From Nectonema munidae (taxonomy: Eukaryota > Nematomorpha > Nectonematoida > Nectonematidae): a stretch of DNA of 64,000 bases. Where the stretch lies: positions 1,507,001 to 1,571,000 of the forward strand of contig JAUIRK010000106.1 in the NCBI GenBank assembly GCA_030549495.1. The letters are read 5' to 3'. How positions within the stretch are numbered: position 1 is the stretch's first letter; each line of letters starts with the position of its first letter. The position numbers and the translations under genes were made by a program. Below the pieces are notes generated by a model. The model did not search any database. It worked only from the letters and a program-made list of their open reading frames with translations, and was not told the origin of the DNA. This document shows, piece after piece, positions 1 through 13,197 of the stretch.

Positions 1-1330
1 AAAGCTACACAACGAGTCTAAAATTTGTGTCAATTTTCACGCTATACGTTTTGTCAACTATGCAAATATTATGTAGCTCATTGCTAAAATAAGTGAAAAT
101 AGCAAAAAGAGCGAAATTTCTAATTTTAAATTTTAAAAATCTTAAGATTAAAAAGCTTATATTAAATTTATAAAAAATTAAAATCATCAAGGAATGTATG
201 TAGCAAGGAGGTTGAGAGAAAAGATGCCCTAGGGATAAAAACGGAAAATTGTAAGGTTTTGAAAAAAAATTCAAAATAGGAATTAGTAAAATTTAAATAA
301 AATAATATTTTAGCATTATATTTTAGCAAAACAAAAAATTGACATCAAATTTAGAAAGAATATCAAACGATCTAAAATATTTAAGTATATTAATACAAAT
401 TTATTACAAAAAAATTAAAAACAACTTTTAATTTTTTATCGTTATAAAAAATAATATTAGATTATTCATGATTATATATAAAAGTTAAAAACTTACTTTG
501 AGATGATTTTCGTTCATGTGTTTTGATGTAGCTTTATATGATAAAATATTTTCTTTGTTAGATAATAATTTTTTTGGCATCGTTGAAATATTTCTTAAAT
601 AAGCTCAATGTAAGTTAATCAAAAAAATAAATTAATAATCATCTTTACAAGAACTTAGACTGGAATCATATTTTAAATTTTGAATTGTAAAAGTTAAAGA
701 CAAAAGGAAATCAGCTTTAGCCAATCATATTAGAGTAACTAGGACTGCAGTTATGTCAGTTTGAAAAGAGATTTAAACTTTTGAAAAATAAAATAAAAAA
801 ATAAAAATATATAATATATAAAATATTTTAGTTTTTCGTTACAAAATAAAAAATATTTATTCTTTAAAAACAAATAAATAAATTATTAGTGTTCTTTTTT
901 ATCTTTGTGTTATCTTTGTTTAATCTTATACTTATTCAACTGTTATATTAATTACATATATATATATGTTATTTATGTTACTATGTTAAACGAATCTTCT
1001 TTTTTATCTTAGAAAACATCGATAGATAGCCGAATCGTGAGAACTTAGGGTCTCTATTTCTAGGTCTATTATTCTTTTCAACATATGTCACGATTTACAA
1101 AACTCTTGAAATAAATGTGATTATTTTCTTTTTGCTGATGTCATAACCCTGCTGTTTTACCTGAATAATAATATTATTGTTAAATATGGAAGCTATGAAA
1201 ACTATATCAACGCTAATATAAATTTTATATACACATGGTTTTCAAAAAATTCCCTGTGCTATTAATAAATCAAAGTTGAAAGGAAAGTTTTTTTCCAGTA
1301 AAAGATAGATATTGTTTCAAAAATCTTAAT
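1..1330. other. AT-rich stretch, no gene recognised
   Basis: I see no homology-supported coding region, RNA gene or clear terminal repeats here. The one open frame near the left edge is hydrophobic low-complexity sequence expected by chance in AT-rich DNA. Confidence 0.5.
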
Positions 1331-1922
1331 TTTGTTTTAGTCGATAGTTTTAATCTTTTAGGCCTTGTTGTAGATATTAAAATGGAATAACCACATAAAA
1401 TTTGTTTCAAAGAAAGTTAGTTATGTTATTGAATTAATAAAATATGTAAAAATGCTATTCAATGTAAATACTCTCATTCTAATAAATAAAACTTTAATAT
1501 TGCCTCATTTTATTTCAACCTACCTTACTTTTCCCATACTGGTGATTATTTAAAAGTATTAACATTCTCAAATTGATGATATGTACATACATCAACTCAT
1601 CGCATTTATATATAACTTTGTGAATGGGAAATTACCTCCTTTCTTTCAATCATGGTTTGAATTCTGTTCAGATAAACATAGCTATAAACTAAGGAGGAAT
1701 AACAAATTTGTTATTCCTTTCTACAGAAGTCCCAAATTTAAATGTTCTTTGAGGTTCCGAGCCATCAGTCACTGGAACAATAGAGCTAACTACTTTGAAA
1801 TGCCCTACTTAAATCAAAACATAATTACCATCAAAAATTTAATTTTGAATCAATACCATAACTCATGTTATTCATATTGCTTTTGTATTTTTTATTTTCT
1901 CTTTCATCATTGTATCACATAA
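1331..1922 (+). pseudogene. LINE reverse transcriptase, C-terminal fragment (5'-truncated non-LTR retrotransposon)
   Basis: The reading frame is disturbed in the first half and open from 1581 to 1922. The upstream part reads like the end of a LINE RT domain (FNLLGLVVDIKM, then KFVSKKVSYVIELI and LILPHFIS), matching the usual 'fLGv.iD' and 'slI.PhL.Y' thumb region. The open part (VNGKLPPFFQSWF, then LRFRAISHWNN) matches the C-terminal domain seen after RT in Jockey/CR1/Daphne-like LINEs, with its 'LPp.f' and 'WNslP' signatures. In-frame stops upstream show it is dead. The copy is 5'-truncated, as usual for LINE insertions. It could belong to the same family as the fragments at 26.6, 42.5 and 53.0 kb, but they do not overlap in protein space, so this cannot be tested by eye. 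Confidence 0.75.
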
Positions 1923-2128
1923 TATTGAAACAAATTGTATATTTTTTTGATTTTTATTGTTTCTATGTATAATCTTAGAGGTCTTCTAACAACGGTCGAA
2001 TGGCTTTTGGAAATCTCTTGCAATCAAGGGAATTAATGTAATTAAAGTTTTTTTTTCATATTATCATAATTGCTTGCTATAATGTTTTTTTTTCCTTTGT
2101 GCCTGTTTCATATAATTGCGATAAATCT

Positions 2129-2147
2129 TTCTTCTTCTTCTTCTTCT
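2129..2147 (+). repeat. (TTC)n microsatellite, possible LINE 3' tail
   Basis: Six TTC units lie about 200 bases after the LINE stop codon. CR1/L2-type LINEs often end in a short microsatellite rather than poly(A), so this may mark the 3' end of the LINE fragment. The link is inference. Confidence 0.45.
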
Positions 2148-2149
2148 AG

Positions 2150-4250
2150 CTGTAGAAGATTAATCTTTCCTTGGATGTAATATCAATACCTAAAAAACAA
2201 CACAAAGATAGATCGAAAGAAAATATAGAAAGAAAATGTTTTAAATCGAAATATCGCAATCAAAGTACAAATGATTTAATATTACTTTACAATAAAATAT
2301 TTTTACCAATTTTCATTTGATTTATCGATTTTTTTGCATTCAAATGCCAAAAACAAATTACTATGGTGAAAGGTGAGAAAGCTAGTTTATTCTCATAGTT
2401 CGAATAAAAAATCTTTCATGATAAAACATTCGAAAATACCACGATTGTTTAAGTATCCTAATACAATTCTAAGATTTTTATTAAAATTAACTTTAAATTT
2501 TATTAATGTAACCAAATTTTATCATCAGTGGGCTAAAAGTAGTTGAGACTACAAAATTTTTATACATTGGAAATATTATAATAATTAATTAAATCAAAAT
2601 TAGATATACACATAATTTAATTATGTGTGTTTATTTATTATTCATTAATTTTTTTAAGTATCAACCAATTGGCTACTTTTATGGCTTTAATACATTTGAT
2701 CCTATGGTATTCTTTAAACGACACAAATTTTATTCTAAGTTATTTAATGACATCAGTTATTTTCGGCAAACAAATGTATTAAACAATCAAAGGATTATAG
2801 CGCCCCTAACATATGGATGTCGTTTTGAATAAAGTAAAATCAGGAAAATTATTGGGTATATAGGAAGATAAAAGCCAAATATAGGTTTAAACTATGTCAT
2901 TATGAAAAAGAAAGCTTAAATTTTTAATTTTTAAAATAAAAGAAGATAAATATTTTATTTATTATGGTTCAACCTGTTTCCAGATGTAATAATCAGGAAA
3001 AGGGATAAAGTAATATTTTAAGGAGTATCCTTATATTGAAGTAGGAAACACTTGACATTTGATAATCTTTAGATTATTGTAGGTGTTTTTAACTGCAACA
3101 TTTCAATAGATAGTAAACTATGAAGAACCTAGAATGTTGCAGCCGGCACCGTCGTCTACATAAAAATTTCGGACGTCTATAATTTTTTTTATAAAATAAT
3201 TATAATATACACGAGGTTGTGAAAGCTATAAGATAACATATCAGTATTTTTTTTAGAAAAAGTTTTTTTTAACGTCTTTTTATGTATTACAACTTTCCTT
3301 AACATATAAATTTAGTATAATAGAAAGTAAACATAAAAGAATATTGTATGATTTTATTAACAAAAAGCTTTTTTTTATAGCATCTACAAAATAAAGAGCA
3401 ATTAAGTAGTATGATTTAGTCAATTCTTCCCTAATCTTAAGAGGTCCTTCTAAGTTTTTTGAAGAAGTATAAGGAGAAGAAATTTTTTTGATTATTTTTA
3501 GTAAAACTTAAAGAGAAAAGTGAACTTAGATGTAATAGGTAGGTAATAATATAAAAAAATATAGAACAGAATAATAAAGTGATATCTAAAATGAAATAGA
3601 CGAATGCCATTCGAAGTTGATATCTTTTTCCTGAAGACTTCATGGAATGCTTTAAGGAGGATTAAAAAGTTTTTTTCTAAGTTTTTAAAAAAATAAAGCT
3701 TTCTTTCCTGTGTCATTAATGAAAAAACGCTTATTTTAACAATTGTAGTCAATATTCTGCTGTGTTTTATAATACCATGCATTTTGATAACCTATGTATA
3801 ACTGTTTTTTCAAACTGCATAGCTTATCAAATCGGGGCTTCTATTTATATATATATTTTTAGAAGCTGTATATAGAGATTTTTTTGCAATATTAGACCCG
3901 AAGAAAATATATTTGAATTTTAATAACTTGATCAAAAACTCGACAGACTTATCCAAAATTTTTAACTTTCCAAATTTCCACAAATTTGGTTTTAAATTGA
4001 TAATTATAAAATGTAGTTTTTTAATCATAATTATTCTATTTTCTCTTTCAGAGTGAGAGATAGTATGCTACTCAGCTAAGAATAATAAGTCTTAGTAAGA
4101 ATGTTTTTTTCATCATTGGAAACCATAGTTGAAATTTTATAACTTGAGCAGAAATCTTGGTGTACTTATTTAAGATTTTTATATTTCGTTCCCATTAATA
4201 GGATATTAATTGGCTAAGACGGTTTAATCACAGTTTTTGTGAATTTGTTT
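2150..4250. other. AT-rich stretch, no gene recognised
   Basis: Only short chance frames are open on either strand. No domain, repeat end or splice-supported exon was recognised. Confidence 0.45.
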
Positions 4251-4254
4251 TTAA

Positions 4255-4335
4255 GAGTTGGGAGTCTTGTTGATCGAACCGCTGACCTTTGACTGTTAAG
4301 CTGAGAGGTACACTCTAACAAACATTGAGGCTCAA
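4255..4335 (-). repeat. tRNA-like sequence (SINE head or tRNA pseudogene, Val-like)
   Basis: Read on the minus strand this has an A-box-like GTTAGAGTGTACC, an anticodon-loop-like CTTAACA (AAC, valine) and a B-box-like GGTTCGATC at tRNA-like spacing. The acceptor and T stems do not pair well, so it is not a functional tRNA. A tRNA-derived SINE head or decayed tRNA gene is most likely. Confidence 0.4.
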
Positions 4336-4819
4336 TGCTCATAATTTACTAATAGAAAGTGTTTGAAAAAAAAAAATTTTAACTATTTTTAAGCGATTAA
4401 TTGTAAAATATTTTAGGGTATATAATAACGCAGACTATTGTATTTAATATAAATAATAATGAATTTAAATAATATTAATGTGGCAATCTCAAATAATTCG
4501 TGTAGGGCATAATTCAATTAAACTATTATTCCGTATCACTGATATAAATCTGAAATATTACAAATTTTAGATTTACATCAGATAGAAAGGAACAACACAT
4601 CAAAAGCGATTCTTTGAATACAACATATTTGCAAATAAATCTATGTTGTAGTTAGCACTTGTAAGTAAAAGATAAAGCAGAATTTTTCAAATTTATATTG
4701 TTATGAAATTCTATCCTTTTGGGAGTATATATAGAGCCAATGGCATATTCAGAAAATTATTTTATTTTAAGGATTTTGAACTTTTAAAAGATACTAATTC
4801 GCATTCAATTGAATTTTAA

Positions 4820-7044
4820 CCCTATTCCAGGCTGGCAATTTTTGAGCAGTTTTTTTGGCAAGAGGGGCCGATTCCGCCCCTTCTCTGGAAAAGTTCTATA
4901 GAACATTTTCTGTTATCTTTTTCACAATTTTTTATAATACGCTGAATTTTATACTTACTACTACTTTAAAAAAAGTGTGTCAATAATCAATCAGTTTTGA
5001 CAAAACCTGTCAAAAAAATAAAAATCAGATCTGAAAAATATCTCTTCATTTTTCAATATATCAATCAAATTTGATAGTACCTGTCAAAAAATATATTGTA
5101 GTTTGAATAAGCAAACATTTCTTTTTTTAATAATAAAAAAGGCCTTGATGAGTACTATTTATTAACAAAAGTTTTAAGGAAACAAATAATGTTTTATTAA
5201 ATCAATAAGATCTCTGTTGTTGTATAGATACATTTAACTTCTTAATTGATGACTTAAAATGATCCGAATAAGAAATAATAGCTATTTAAATGGGTGTCGC
5301 TTTTTACTGAAATTAACAAAATATTTTCAAAATTTTCTGAAATCTTGATTTTTTTAAAACAAATTAAAAATTTTCGGACGTATTTCAATGTTTTGAACTA
5401 TTTACAATTGAAAATTGATTAAATATTTTTTTTATAAAACAATATATATTTTTGAATAAATTTTTCATTTTCTATTCTAAATAGTTAAAAAACAATAAAA
5501 TACGTGTGATTATTTAAAATTTATGCCAAAAATTTAGATAGATTATTTTGGTAACAAGTCTCACATAATTCAATTGCTTTGATTGACTATAAATTATCTG
5601 GTATGCCAAATTTTATAACTCACGTTCCATGATTTAGCATGAGTGACACATTTGGTGGGTATGTCATATGTTCGTCATCACTGAACTAGATAGTGTGCTC
5701 ATCTAATATTGAGTGTTTGAAAAAAGACATTGACCGTGAACAAGAAGTTCCTCACCTGAAAATGAAAAACCCTTGAACCATGGTGTGAAAGAAAGACTCT
5801 TTTAGACGATGAAATTGGATACTTTTTGTAATTAAAAAATAAGTTCATGTATGATTTCATCATGAAAGCGAATTTTGAAGAAGGTTTCGTTAACAAGTAT
5901 GCAGAGTGATATCTGATCTGATGTTTTGATATGAAAACACGTGATACTGATAAAAAAATAATAAGATAACAAAGAAAATTTATTTAATTAGGAAAGCTAA
6001 TATCGGTTATATTCTGGTCTAAATGAATCTCTGAAACATATTGTGAAAAATGAATTTCAGTTAAAAGTAAGCTTTTAAAGAAAAGGTGATTAAAAGAGAA
6101 AAATAAACACTATAAGTATAGGAGAAATGACGTAAAGAATACAAGCTGAAAACGCAAAGACTCGCCTCAGTTAAAGTAGCAGTTATAGTAATATTTTTTA
6201 CCACGTCATTTTAAAATATTTTATAAAAATCATTTCGCTCAATCAATTTTTCATCATTGAATGTAAAATGATGCACGGGCCATCAATTTATATCGTTATT
6301 GAAAAATTTCAGAAGTAAAAATTTTTAAGCTTAAATTTTATTGAGTTTTTAGCAACCCTGATCTCAGGTCGTCTTGAGTAGAGACTTCATCCCATCCTGG
6401 CATCGATATAATCAATAATTATATCAAGAGGGAAAATGATTTTTTTGATTTTGCTAAAATATATAAAAGTTCATGTAATGGCAAATTAATGACACATTTT
6501 ATCATTTTAACCATTGACATGCAATTAGCTAAATGTGATGAAAAATATTGAATAATTATTTAAAATGAATATCACCATAATTTAGCCAGAGGAAAACAGT
6601 GACCCAAATTCAAATCTTCAATGATTAAATATTTTCAAAATCAAATTGAGCATGATCGACTTTCGATGTATGGATAGGTTTATTTAAAAATATTGGAAAA
6701 AAATGTTTGGGGGTAAGTCCCTTATAAAAGCTAATTTACTGATAGAGTAAATTAAACTCTAAAAGTAGTTCATTTAATTAATTAAGACAATATTTATCAA
6801 AAAAAATTGTGTAAGTACAATATATTTTGATGTTTATATATTTGAAAATAATTGGCAGGTTCAATTCATTTTTTGATAGTTTTAATTGATTTTCATGAAA
6901 AATAAATGACACCATCAAATTCGCAATCTATGGGTTTGCGAAAGAATTTTGTAAAATATTTTAGGAGAAAGGATGGGGGGGGGGCAAAAAGATTCCTGGC
7001 CTTCCCGTTACTGAGGAATCAAAATTTGCCAACCACAAACAGGG
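4820..7044. mobile_element. 2.2 kb non-autonomous piggyBac-type element (TTAA-flanked)
   Basis: TTAA at 4816-4819 is followed by CCCTATTCCAGGCTGGCAA. At the right, TTGCCAACCACAAACAGGG is followed by TTAA at 7045-7048. Read outward-in, the two ends form an imperfect inverted repeat of about 27 bp beginning CCCT. TTAA target sites and CCC-starting termini are hallmarks of piggyBac. No transposase frame is visible inside, so it would move only in trans. Just inside the left end is a GC hairpin (GGGGCCGATTCCGCCCC, 4864-4880). Inside there are also repeated TTGACA/TGTCAA-type motifs around 4995-5095. A related end lies at 60.8-61.13 kb. Confidence 0.65.
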
Positions 7045-7048
7045 TTAA

Positions 7049-9872
7049 AATGTTACTAATACATTCCGAATGAAATTTTAATATTAAATGAAGTACAAGG
7101 GCTCATTTAGAAGAAGATTTACCCTGGTGCGATTTCATATTTTTTTTGTAAAACGAACATTTTCTTAATATTCTATATAAGAAATAGAAGCAAAAATAGC
7201 TTTATTACTCGACTTTACAAGTATTAATAAATTCAATATTTCAGCCTTACGGCCTTTTTCAAAAAAATGAAAGGAAAAGTAAAAAGAAAAAGAATGAAAG
7301 TGGCAAGAAGAAAGAGACTAATTAAAAAAAATAAGTTATCTTTTTAAACATTAAAAAAACTTTAAATTTCCATTCCACTTTAAATTTCCTTCTCATTCTC
7401 TCTTCTAAATCCGCTAACGATGCAGAATGAGCATTCAGATAATAATGTAAAATAAAATGTTTTTGAGCAATTAATTTTTATTGATTTAATCACAAAAACT
7501 TTTCCCGAAACCGATTAATTGAAAACAAAGTAACCGGGTAGTATCACAAGGATGTCAATGAGAATAATTGAGCTGATAGCAGTCATTTACAATTTTGTTA
7601 ATATTACTATTAAATTTGCTATAGTTCTGATCATCAAAACTAACGGAATATTTAGATCTGCAGGAAATGACCCATTCTCTATCTTTTTAACTTTCATTAT
7701 TTGAAATTAAAAAAAGCAAGCCTGCTCATAAATGCTCGTTGATGCAAACAACATAAACATCTATTTTGCAAATTTGTGTAAAAAGATTAAAAAAAAGTTA
7801 TGAAATACCAATTTTAACCAATTTTGCATACTTTAATGCGCTATAATACGCCTTAGATATAGTAGTTGGCAAACTTTTTCTGTCCACCCACCCTTTTAGT
7901 TTAAAAAAACATCACGACCTTTTTTTACTTCAATTAGAAATATTAAGTATTTCTTTTTTCACTAAGATCATATAAATTAATTAAAAAAAAATGGCCGCTT
8001 TTATTTATGCTTAACATGAATGCTGTTGTTTCATATTCCCAATTTCCTTAATTCTAAGTTTTAAAGAAGACAACACACAAATCAAATCACTTTAAACTCC
8101 CTGTATATTTCGTTGCTTGATTTTTATCGCAATAAGTGTTTGAAATCCTGATTCATAGCGATATTTAGTTGAAAAGGGCTTCCTATTTTTCATATTATAT
8201 ATTAAAACTTTTATTTCGTTTCAAACATATATTTAAATATGTTGAAAGTTAATAAAAATTATCTTCAAAATATTTTTTTATTTTTAAGACTTGGAAAAAA
8301 ATTATTTGGTTCGAGCTTACCGGCATCCCCCACAAGAGGTGCCTACCACATAGTTTGGGAATGGCTGTTAAAATAGCAAACTTATTTTCGAATCAATTTA
8401 ATATTAAACTTATCCCGTGCCTAATCTTTAATTGATGACTTTTAAAAAATCCTGGTTTTTTTATTCCCTTTTTATAGAATAAGGTAATGAGTATACTTAT
8501 AATTTTTATTGATTACAAAGTCGTCGGGCTTTTCGTTTTAAAATTTACTTAGAAAGTAAATAATAGTAACAGACTGACCTAGTCTCTACCTATTAATAAC
8601 TGACTGATTAACTAATGAATCTACTAGTTAAATACCTAATTAGCTTATACTGCTTACGCATAAAACTGGTAACTTCGTAACTATAGTTAAGTATTGCTAC
8701 AAAACTATTGCTTTACCTATGCGTGAACCTTATTTTCTAAGGACTAAACGAATTATCAATTTGAATGTTTCAATGTCATTGAAAATCCGTACTCGATAAT
8801 GGATAGAAATCTTAATCTAAACATATAAAGTTATAAAAACAAATATATTTCATTATTCTCATTTTCACGTGAATAAAAAGAGTTATCACGATGCCAGTGA
8901 AAAAGATTGTATATTATTCGCCAGTATCTTTTTATAAACTGTTGTTCATGCATATATGTATTTCAATTCACACTCGATATTATCAACAAGTTTGGAATCT
9001 TATAAGGATGCTTCGCTGAATCTATGAAAAACGTATACTGGTTACTTTTTTCAATGTTCATTCACTTGCAACGTTTCATTGGGATAGTCTAAAGGTAAGC
9101 TTTGTAAACCGTTATAAGTATGGCTAAGAGGGGTTGAAGAATGCGACAAACTACAATCACTGTGCAAAGTGTTAATAAATGCAGTTGATAAGAAACCCTG
9201 AAGGCATTCACTAATCCCTTAAACTCATAAACTCTATCTAAGTAGAATGCAGTTTAGAAGCATGGCCACTTCACCACCCCAAAGGCCAGAACTTCAAAAC
9301 GACCAAAGGTTGAAGATTTTTGGCCAGTGGAAAAAATTCGTTCCATATTTTTAATGAGTTATTTGGTTGGCTAAGTATATATTAGATATGGGATTCTTTT
9401 TCTTATTGACTAAATAATAACACATAAATGACCGAATGACCAGTAAACCACTATATTCGATAATAAGTCAATTGAGCCTCTGTCATTCTATCGGAGGCAC
9501 GTTAGAAGTATATTGTGAGCTAGCATAGTTTGGATTCACATACTTTGCTTTTCAGCAATCTAATTAGTATTGTTGCTAATCACCATTTCATATTTTAATA
9601 TCTGCTTGTACTTTCAACCCAATAATAATATTCAGCCATCGATGTAACAAAGAGGGAGGGGTGTAGAGGCCACGGTTCTTCGAGAAAATTTGAGTCCCTT
9701 AGAAAATTAGTTTTGACACTTAAAAAGAGGTTTATGAAGAATAAATAAATCCGAATGTAGTTTAATTAAACTAAGATGTAAATCTGATGCTGAAGTTGAC
9801 CCATAAATTAAAATTAAAATAAATTTCAACTTTTTGAAATTTAATTAAACTAAGTTCATATTCAATTTTAAC
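7049..9872. other. AT-rich stretch, mostly featureless, with faint repeat ends
   Basis: No gene was recognised. At 7861-7890 the sequence TAGTAGTTGGCAAACTTTTT resembles the outer end of hAT elements (usually CAGTGGTTGGCAAAC), but no partner end was found. On the minus strand around 8310-8350 there is a weak tRNA-like or SINE-like stretch with CTCGAACC. Confidence 0.3.
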
Positions 9873-9876
9873 TTAA

Positions 9877-10007
9877 CCAGTTAACGACCAACGTCGGCTA
9901 AAGTCCACTTTATAAAAATATGATCGTTGGCGTTTATAAATTCTTTTTAATACAAATCGTCTGCTTTACCTTAAACATCATTTCTGATTATTCTGATCGT
10001 TAACAGG
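9877..10007. mobile_element. 131 bp TTAA-flanked MITE (piggyBac-type), divergent copy
   Basis: TTAA at 9873-9876 and 10008-10011 flanks an inverted repeat: CCAGTTAACGACCA at the left and TGATCGTTAACAGG at the right. Its reverse complement contains AAAGCAGACGATTTGTATTAA, close to a segment of the 130 bp copies at 19699 and 24900. Same length and same internal motif suggest one family. Confidence 0.65.
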
Positions 10008-10011
10008 TTAA

Positions 10012-10800
10012 CTAATCATTCATTTTATTCGCTCTCTATTTAAATATGAAAGGTTAGTAATTTATTTTTTTAACCCCCACTTATTTTGTGGCCCCATCAA
10101 AATATAAGTTCGATATGTTTCCGTAATTAATCTAACTCCATTTATTTCAATTTCATTTTTTTGGAAGAGATTACCATAGTTTTTATATTGAAAAACATTA
10201 TCATGCACTAGAGCAATTTTTGTAAATTTTTTAAATTACAAATATACAGATATGTATCTACATAATTAAACTGAAAAATACATATTTTGAAATTTCCTAG
10301 CAGTGTTTACATCGCGTTGAAGGCATCTTTTCTGATTTTGTTAATACGTCAACTTTCTACCAGATGTGATTAGAGGATTAATCTTTTGAGTGAGGCGGAG
10401 TGCAAGTAGACATTGAATTTTATCATTTTATTGATTTCTTATACATACAATCAAAGATACTTAGAAGCACTTAGAACTATACAGAATATTATCAAAAAAT
10501 CCCTTCTTAAATTAGTGGTCTGGCAAGACGACGGAGACAAGAAAATTTCAAAAAGTATAGAAGAAGATTTATTTGCAAAGAGTATAATAAGAGATGTACA
10601 ATAATAGATAGTTCTACAATTTATTTTTGACATTTGATATGTGCAATAGTTTTTATTTTTTCTTTTGCGAGATATTCAAAAGGTTCGGATGCCGCTTGTA
10701 TGAAATAACACAACAAATTTTCAATTGAAATAAAATATATTGATAATTAGAAAAATACATACAAACAAACAGCTGTATAGAAAAACATATATATGTATAA
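10012..10800. other. No recognised feature
   Basis: Two overlapping opposite-strand frames of about 60 codons are open at 10413-10633, but neither has a recognisable domain or splice context. I treat both as chance. Confidence 0.4.
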
Positions 10801-10801
10801 A

Positions 10802-11228
10802 GATCTCCAACCCGTATATTACGATGATTCTTCTCGAACCTGTATTCTACGAGGATTCATCTCCAACCTGTATTCTACGATGATTCATCTCCAACCTGTA
10901 TACTACGATGATTCATCTCCAACCTGTATACTACGATGATTCATCTTCAACCTGTATACTACGATGGTTTCTATTCCATGTACAAATAACTAGGGAGACA
11001 ATGTTCAACTTTCTGTTCACATTCTGCTAGATGTAAGATTTGATATACCTCATTCGGGGAGACGATGCTACATAAGTTATTACCTATATACATTATACCT
11101 GTATACTACGATGGTTCATCTCCAACTTGTATACCGCGATAATTCATCTCCAACCTATCAGTTCATATTTTGCTAGATGTAAGATTTGATATACCTCATT
11201 CGGGGAGAGGATGTTAGAGAAGTTATTA
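10802..11228. repeat. Minisatellite with higher-order structure
   Basis: About six copies of a 28 bp unit (core ACTACGATGATTCATCTCC, joined by AACCTGTAT) run from 10802 to about 10970. Two more copies lie at 11097-11155. After each block comes the same 70 bp spacer (TGCTAGATGTAAGATTTGAT..., 11011-11081 and 11156-11228). Minisatellite block plus spacer therefore repeats with a period of about 146 bp, which implies unequal exchange at two scales. Confidence 0.85.
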
Positions 11229-11574
11229 ATTTTTCACGATATTAAATAATATATTTTATCAAATAATCAAAATAAAATTCTGTAATCAAAGAATCGAAAA
11301 ATATTCTTTAAAAAATCAAAATAATATTTGATTTTTGAAAATTTTTATTTTAAGTATATTTTTTAAGCATTTTACGATTTACACATTTAAAATTAGAAGT
11401 ACACACGAAACACTTAGTCGAATTACATATGTTATATCAAACTCTTTGATAAAATGACCCTTGATTTTAATTTTAAAAAGGCAGATATTGGAAAAAGTGA
11501 ATGTAAAATTGTAAAATTGAATGATAAGAAGCTTTCAAATAAAGTAAGTAAAAATGCATACAAAGCAAGCAAAC

Positions 11575-12151
11575 CAGGGACGTATCCAGAGTTACTTAGG
11601 CGGAAATTTTTTTTTTGGATTCAAACAAAACATTTTAAATTTTTCTGCTCAAAGGTTACTTAACAATTATGCACACAAAGCCGATATAAAGAATTTTCTT
11701 TACAGATTTAATATTATTAGACCGTTTACAAAGACTCATTGAAGTTTACAATGAAGTTTAATTAGTTAAGAAAACTCTTTCTGCTATGTTAATTGAAAAG
11801 ACCATTTTAGTTTTTCAATTTCTGTTTCAGGAAAAATAGAACTTTCAGGTGGTAAACAATCTTTCTGCAAAATATTTTCAGAACGCAAAAAATAGTTGGA
11901 TTTCTTGGTAGGAGACACAAAAACATTTTCCTTCATTTTAGCTCTTACTCCCAAAAAACATCTTAATTTTTCAATGTATGCTCTTTAAAGTTTTTGATGT
12001 TTATTGAGAGTATGGTATAAAATTAAGTGCCAAAGACTTCAAGTATGATTTGTTTTGTAAAGACCCACAATAATGTTTGCAATTTTTTTGAAATTTAAAC
12101 TTCAACTAGGAGGGGGAGGGTGATCGAGTCACCTTGCTGTATACGTCCCTG
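11575..12151. mobile_element. 577 bp hAT-type non-autonomous element
   Basis: The left end CAGGGACGTATCCAG and the right end CTGTATACGTCCCTG are inverted repeats with one mismatch in 15. The CAGGG start is typical of hAT termini. The flanking 8-mers (AAGCAAAC and CTGCGTGG) do not match, so the target duplication has decayed or one flank was rearranged. No transposase coding was seen inside. Confidence 0.6.
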
Positions 12152-13190
12152 CTGCGTGGTTCAAACTATTATTATATATCTTATTTACAAAATCGGTGAA
12201 ATTAAATGAGCCTATTGGATTCTAATTTTACCTTTAAATAATCATGCAGACGATTCCTTGATTTTAATCAAATTACTTAATCTCGTTTGATTTTTCAAAG
12301 ATCAAATGTATCATTAGAAAACAATGCAGAAATGAATTTAAATTTGGTATGTTTTTTTTAATAAAAGTCTGTATAGGTCCCAAAGGCATAGCAATAGGGG
12401 CGCGAAAGTAGCACTTTATCGCTAAATCCCCCCCCCCCCCCCCTTTTTTTAGATATGGTGGATTTTTAGGTTTCAAAAAAGTATTTTTTTATATTTGGAA
12501 GATATAGTTATCTGTGATTTTAAGAAGATTGATCTTAACTATTTATGATTAGATTTGGATACGTAACATTTAATCACATACAAATTATAGTGCATCTTTT
12601 TCATTTTTGATGAAGTTAAATTTTTCAATTTTTTATTAAATATAAGATACCTATACACGTTATGAGTTTTTCGCACATACATTATTATAGAAGGAAGATT
12701 TTTATTAAAATCGTTTTAATCTTGCTTTTTTTGAAGTTTTCAGTTGCAAAAGTACTTTTGCGTAAATTATACTCTTCCAACTTTTTATATTTTTCTTGTT
12801 AATTGAATTAAAAAACATGTAAACCAACTATTTTTTAAATAAACATTTAGTAGTTTTTCAATTAGGTTAATTAAAGAATGTTGTCAATTATGCTTATCCT
12901 AAATCCGTCTTTCAAAATTATTTTAGTAAAGCTCTTCTTTTAAAAGATTCCTATATAGGCGTATAAATAAATGAAGTATAACTCCTTTTAATGTAACTCT
13001 TTCTATGTAACTTCTTCTAACAGTAAAACCTCACTCCCTACACAATAAGCAATTGCACAATTTGAATAAATGTGTTTAAAAAATTAATTGTCCAAATATT
13101 GATTAAAGTATAAATCTATAAGTTCACACTCAATGTATACTATAGATATGATAAAGCTTCATAAAGCTTCCACCCCTATTCATAATTACT
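12152..13190. other. No gene recognised; includes a poly-C tract
   Basis: A run of 16 C lies at 12428-12443, next to a T run. A minus-strand frame over it encodes a glycine run that comes only from the homopolymer. Otherwise the stretch is featureless. Confidence 0.4.
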
Positions 13191-13197
13191 ATTTGAA

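Noticed and set aside
5-274. Minus-strand open frame with hydrophobic N-terminal segments
   Set aside because: Composition is what AT-rich non-coding DNA yields (Phe/Ile/Leu/Asn). No splice or homology support.
8310-8350. A minus-strand sequence with CTCGAACC checked as a tRNA or short exon
   Set aside because: Boxes are poor and the AG/GT-bounded segment is 22 bp and out of phase with the microexon gene.
10413-10633. Opposite-strand overlapping short frames
   Set aside because: No conserved motif and no supporting splice or promoter signal; mutual overlap is typical of chance.
12273-12476. Minus-strand frame with a glycine run
   Set aside because: The run is the translation of a 16-base C tract, a homopolymer rather than a coding repeat.
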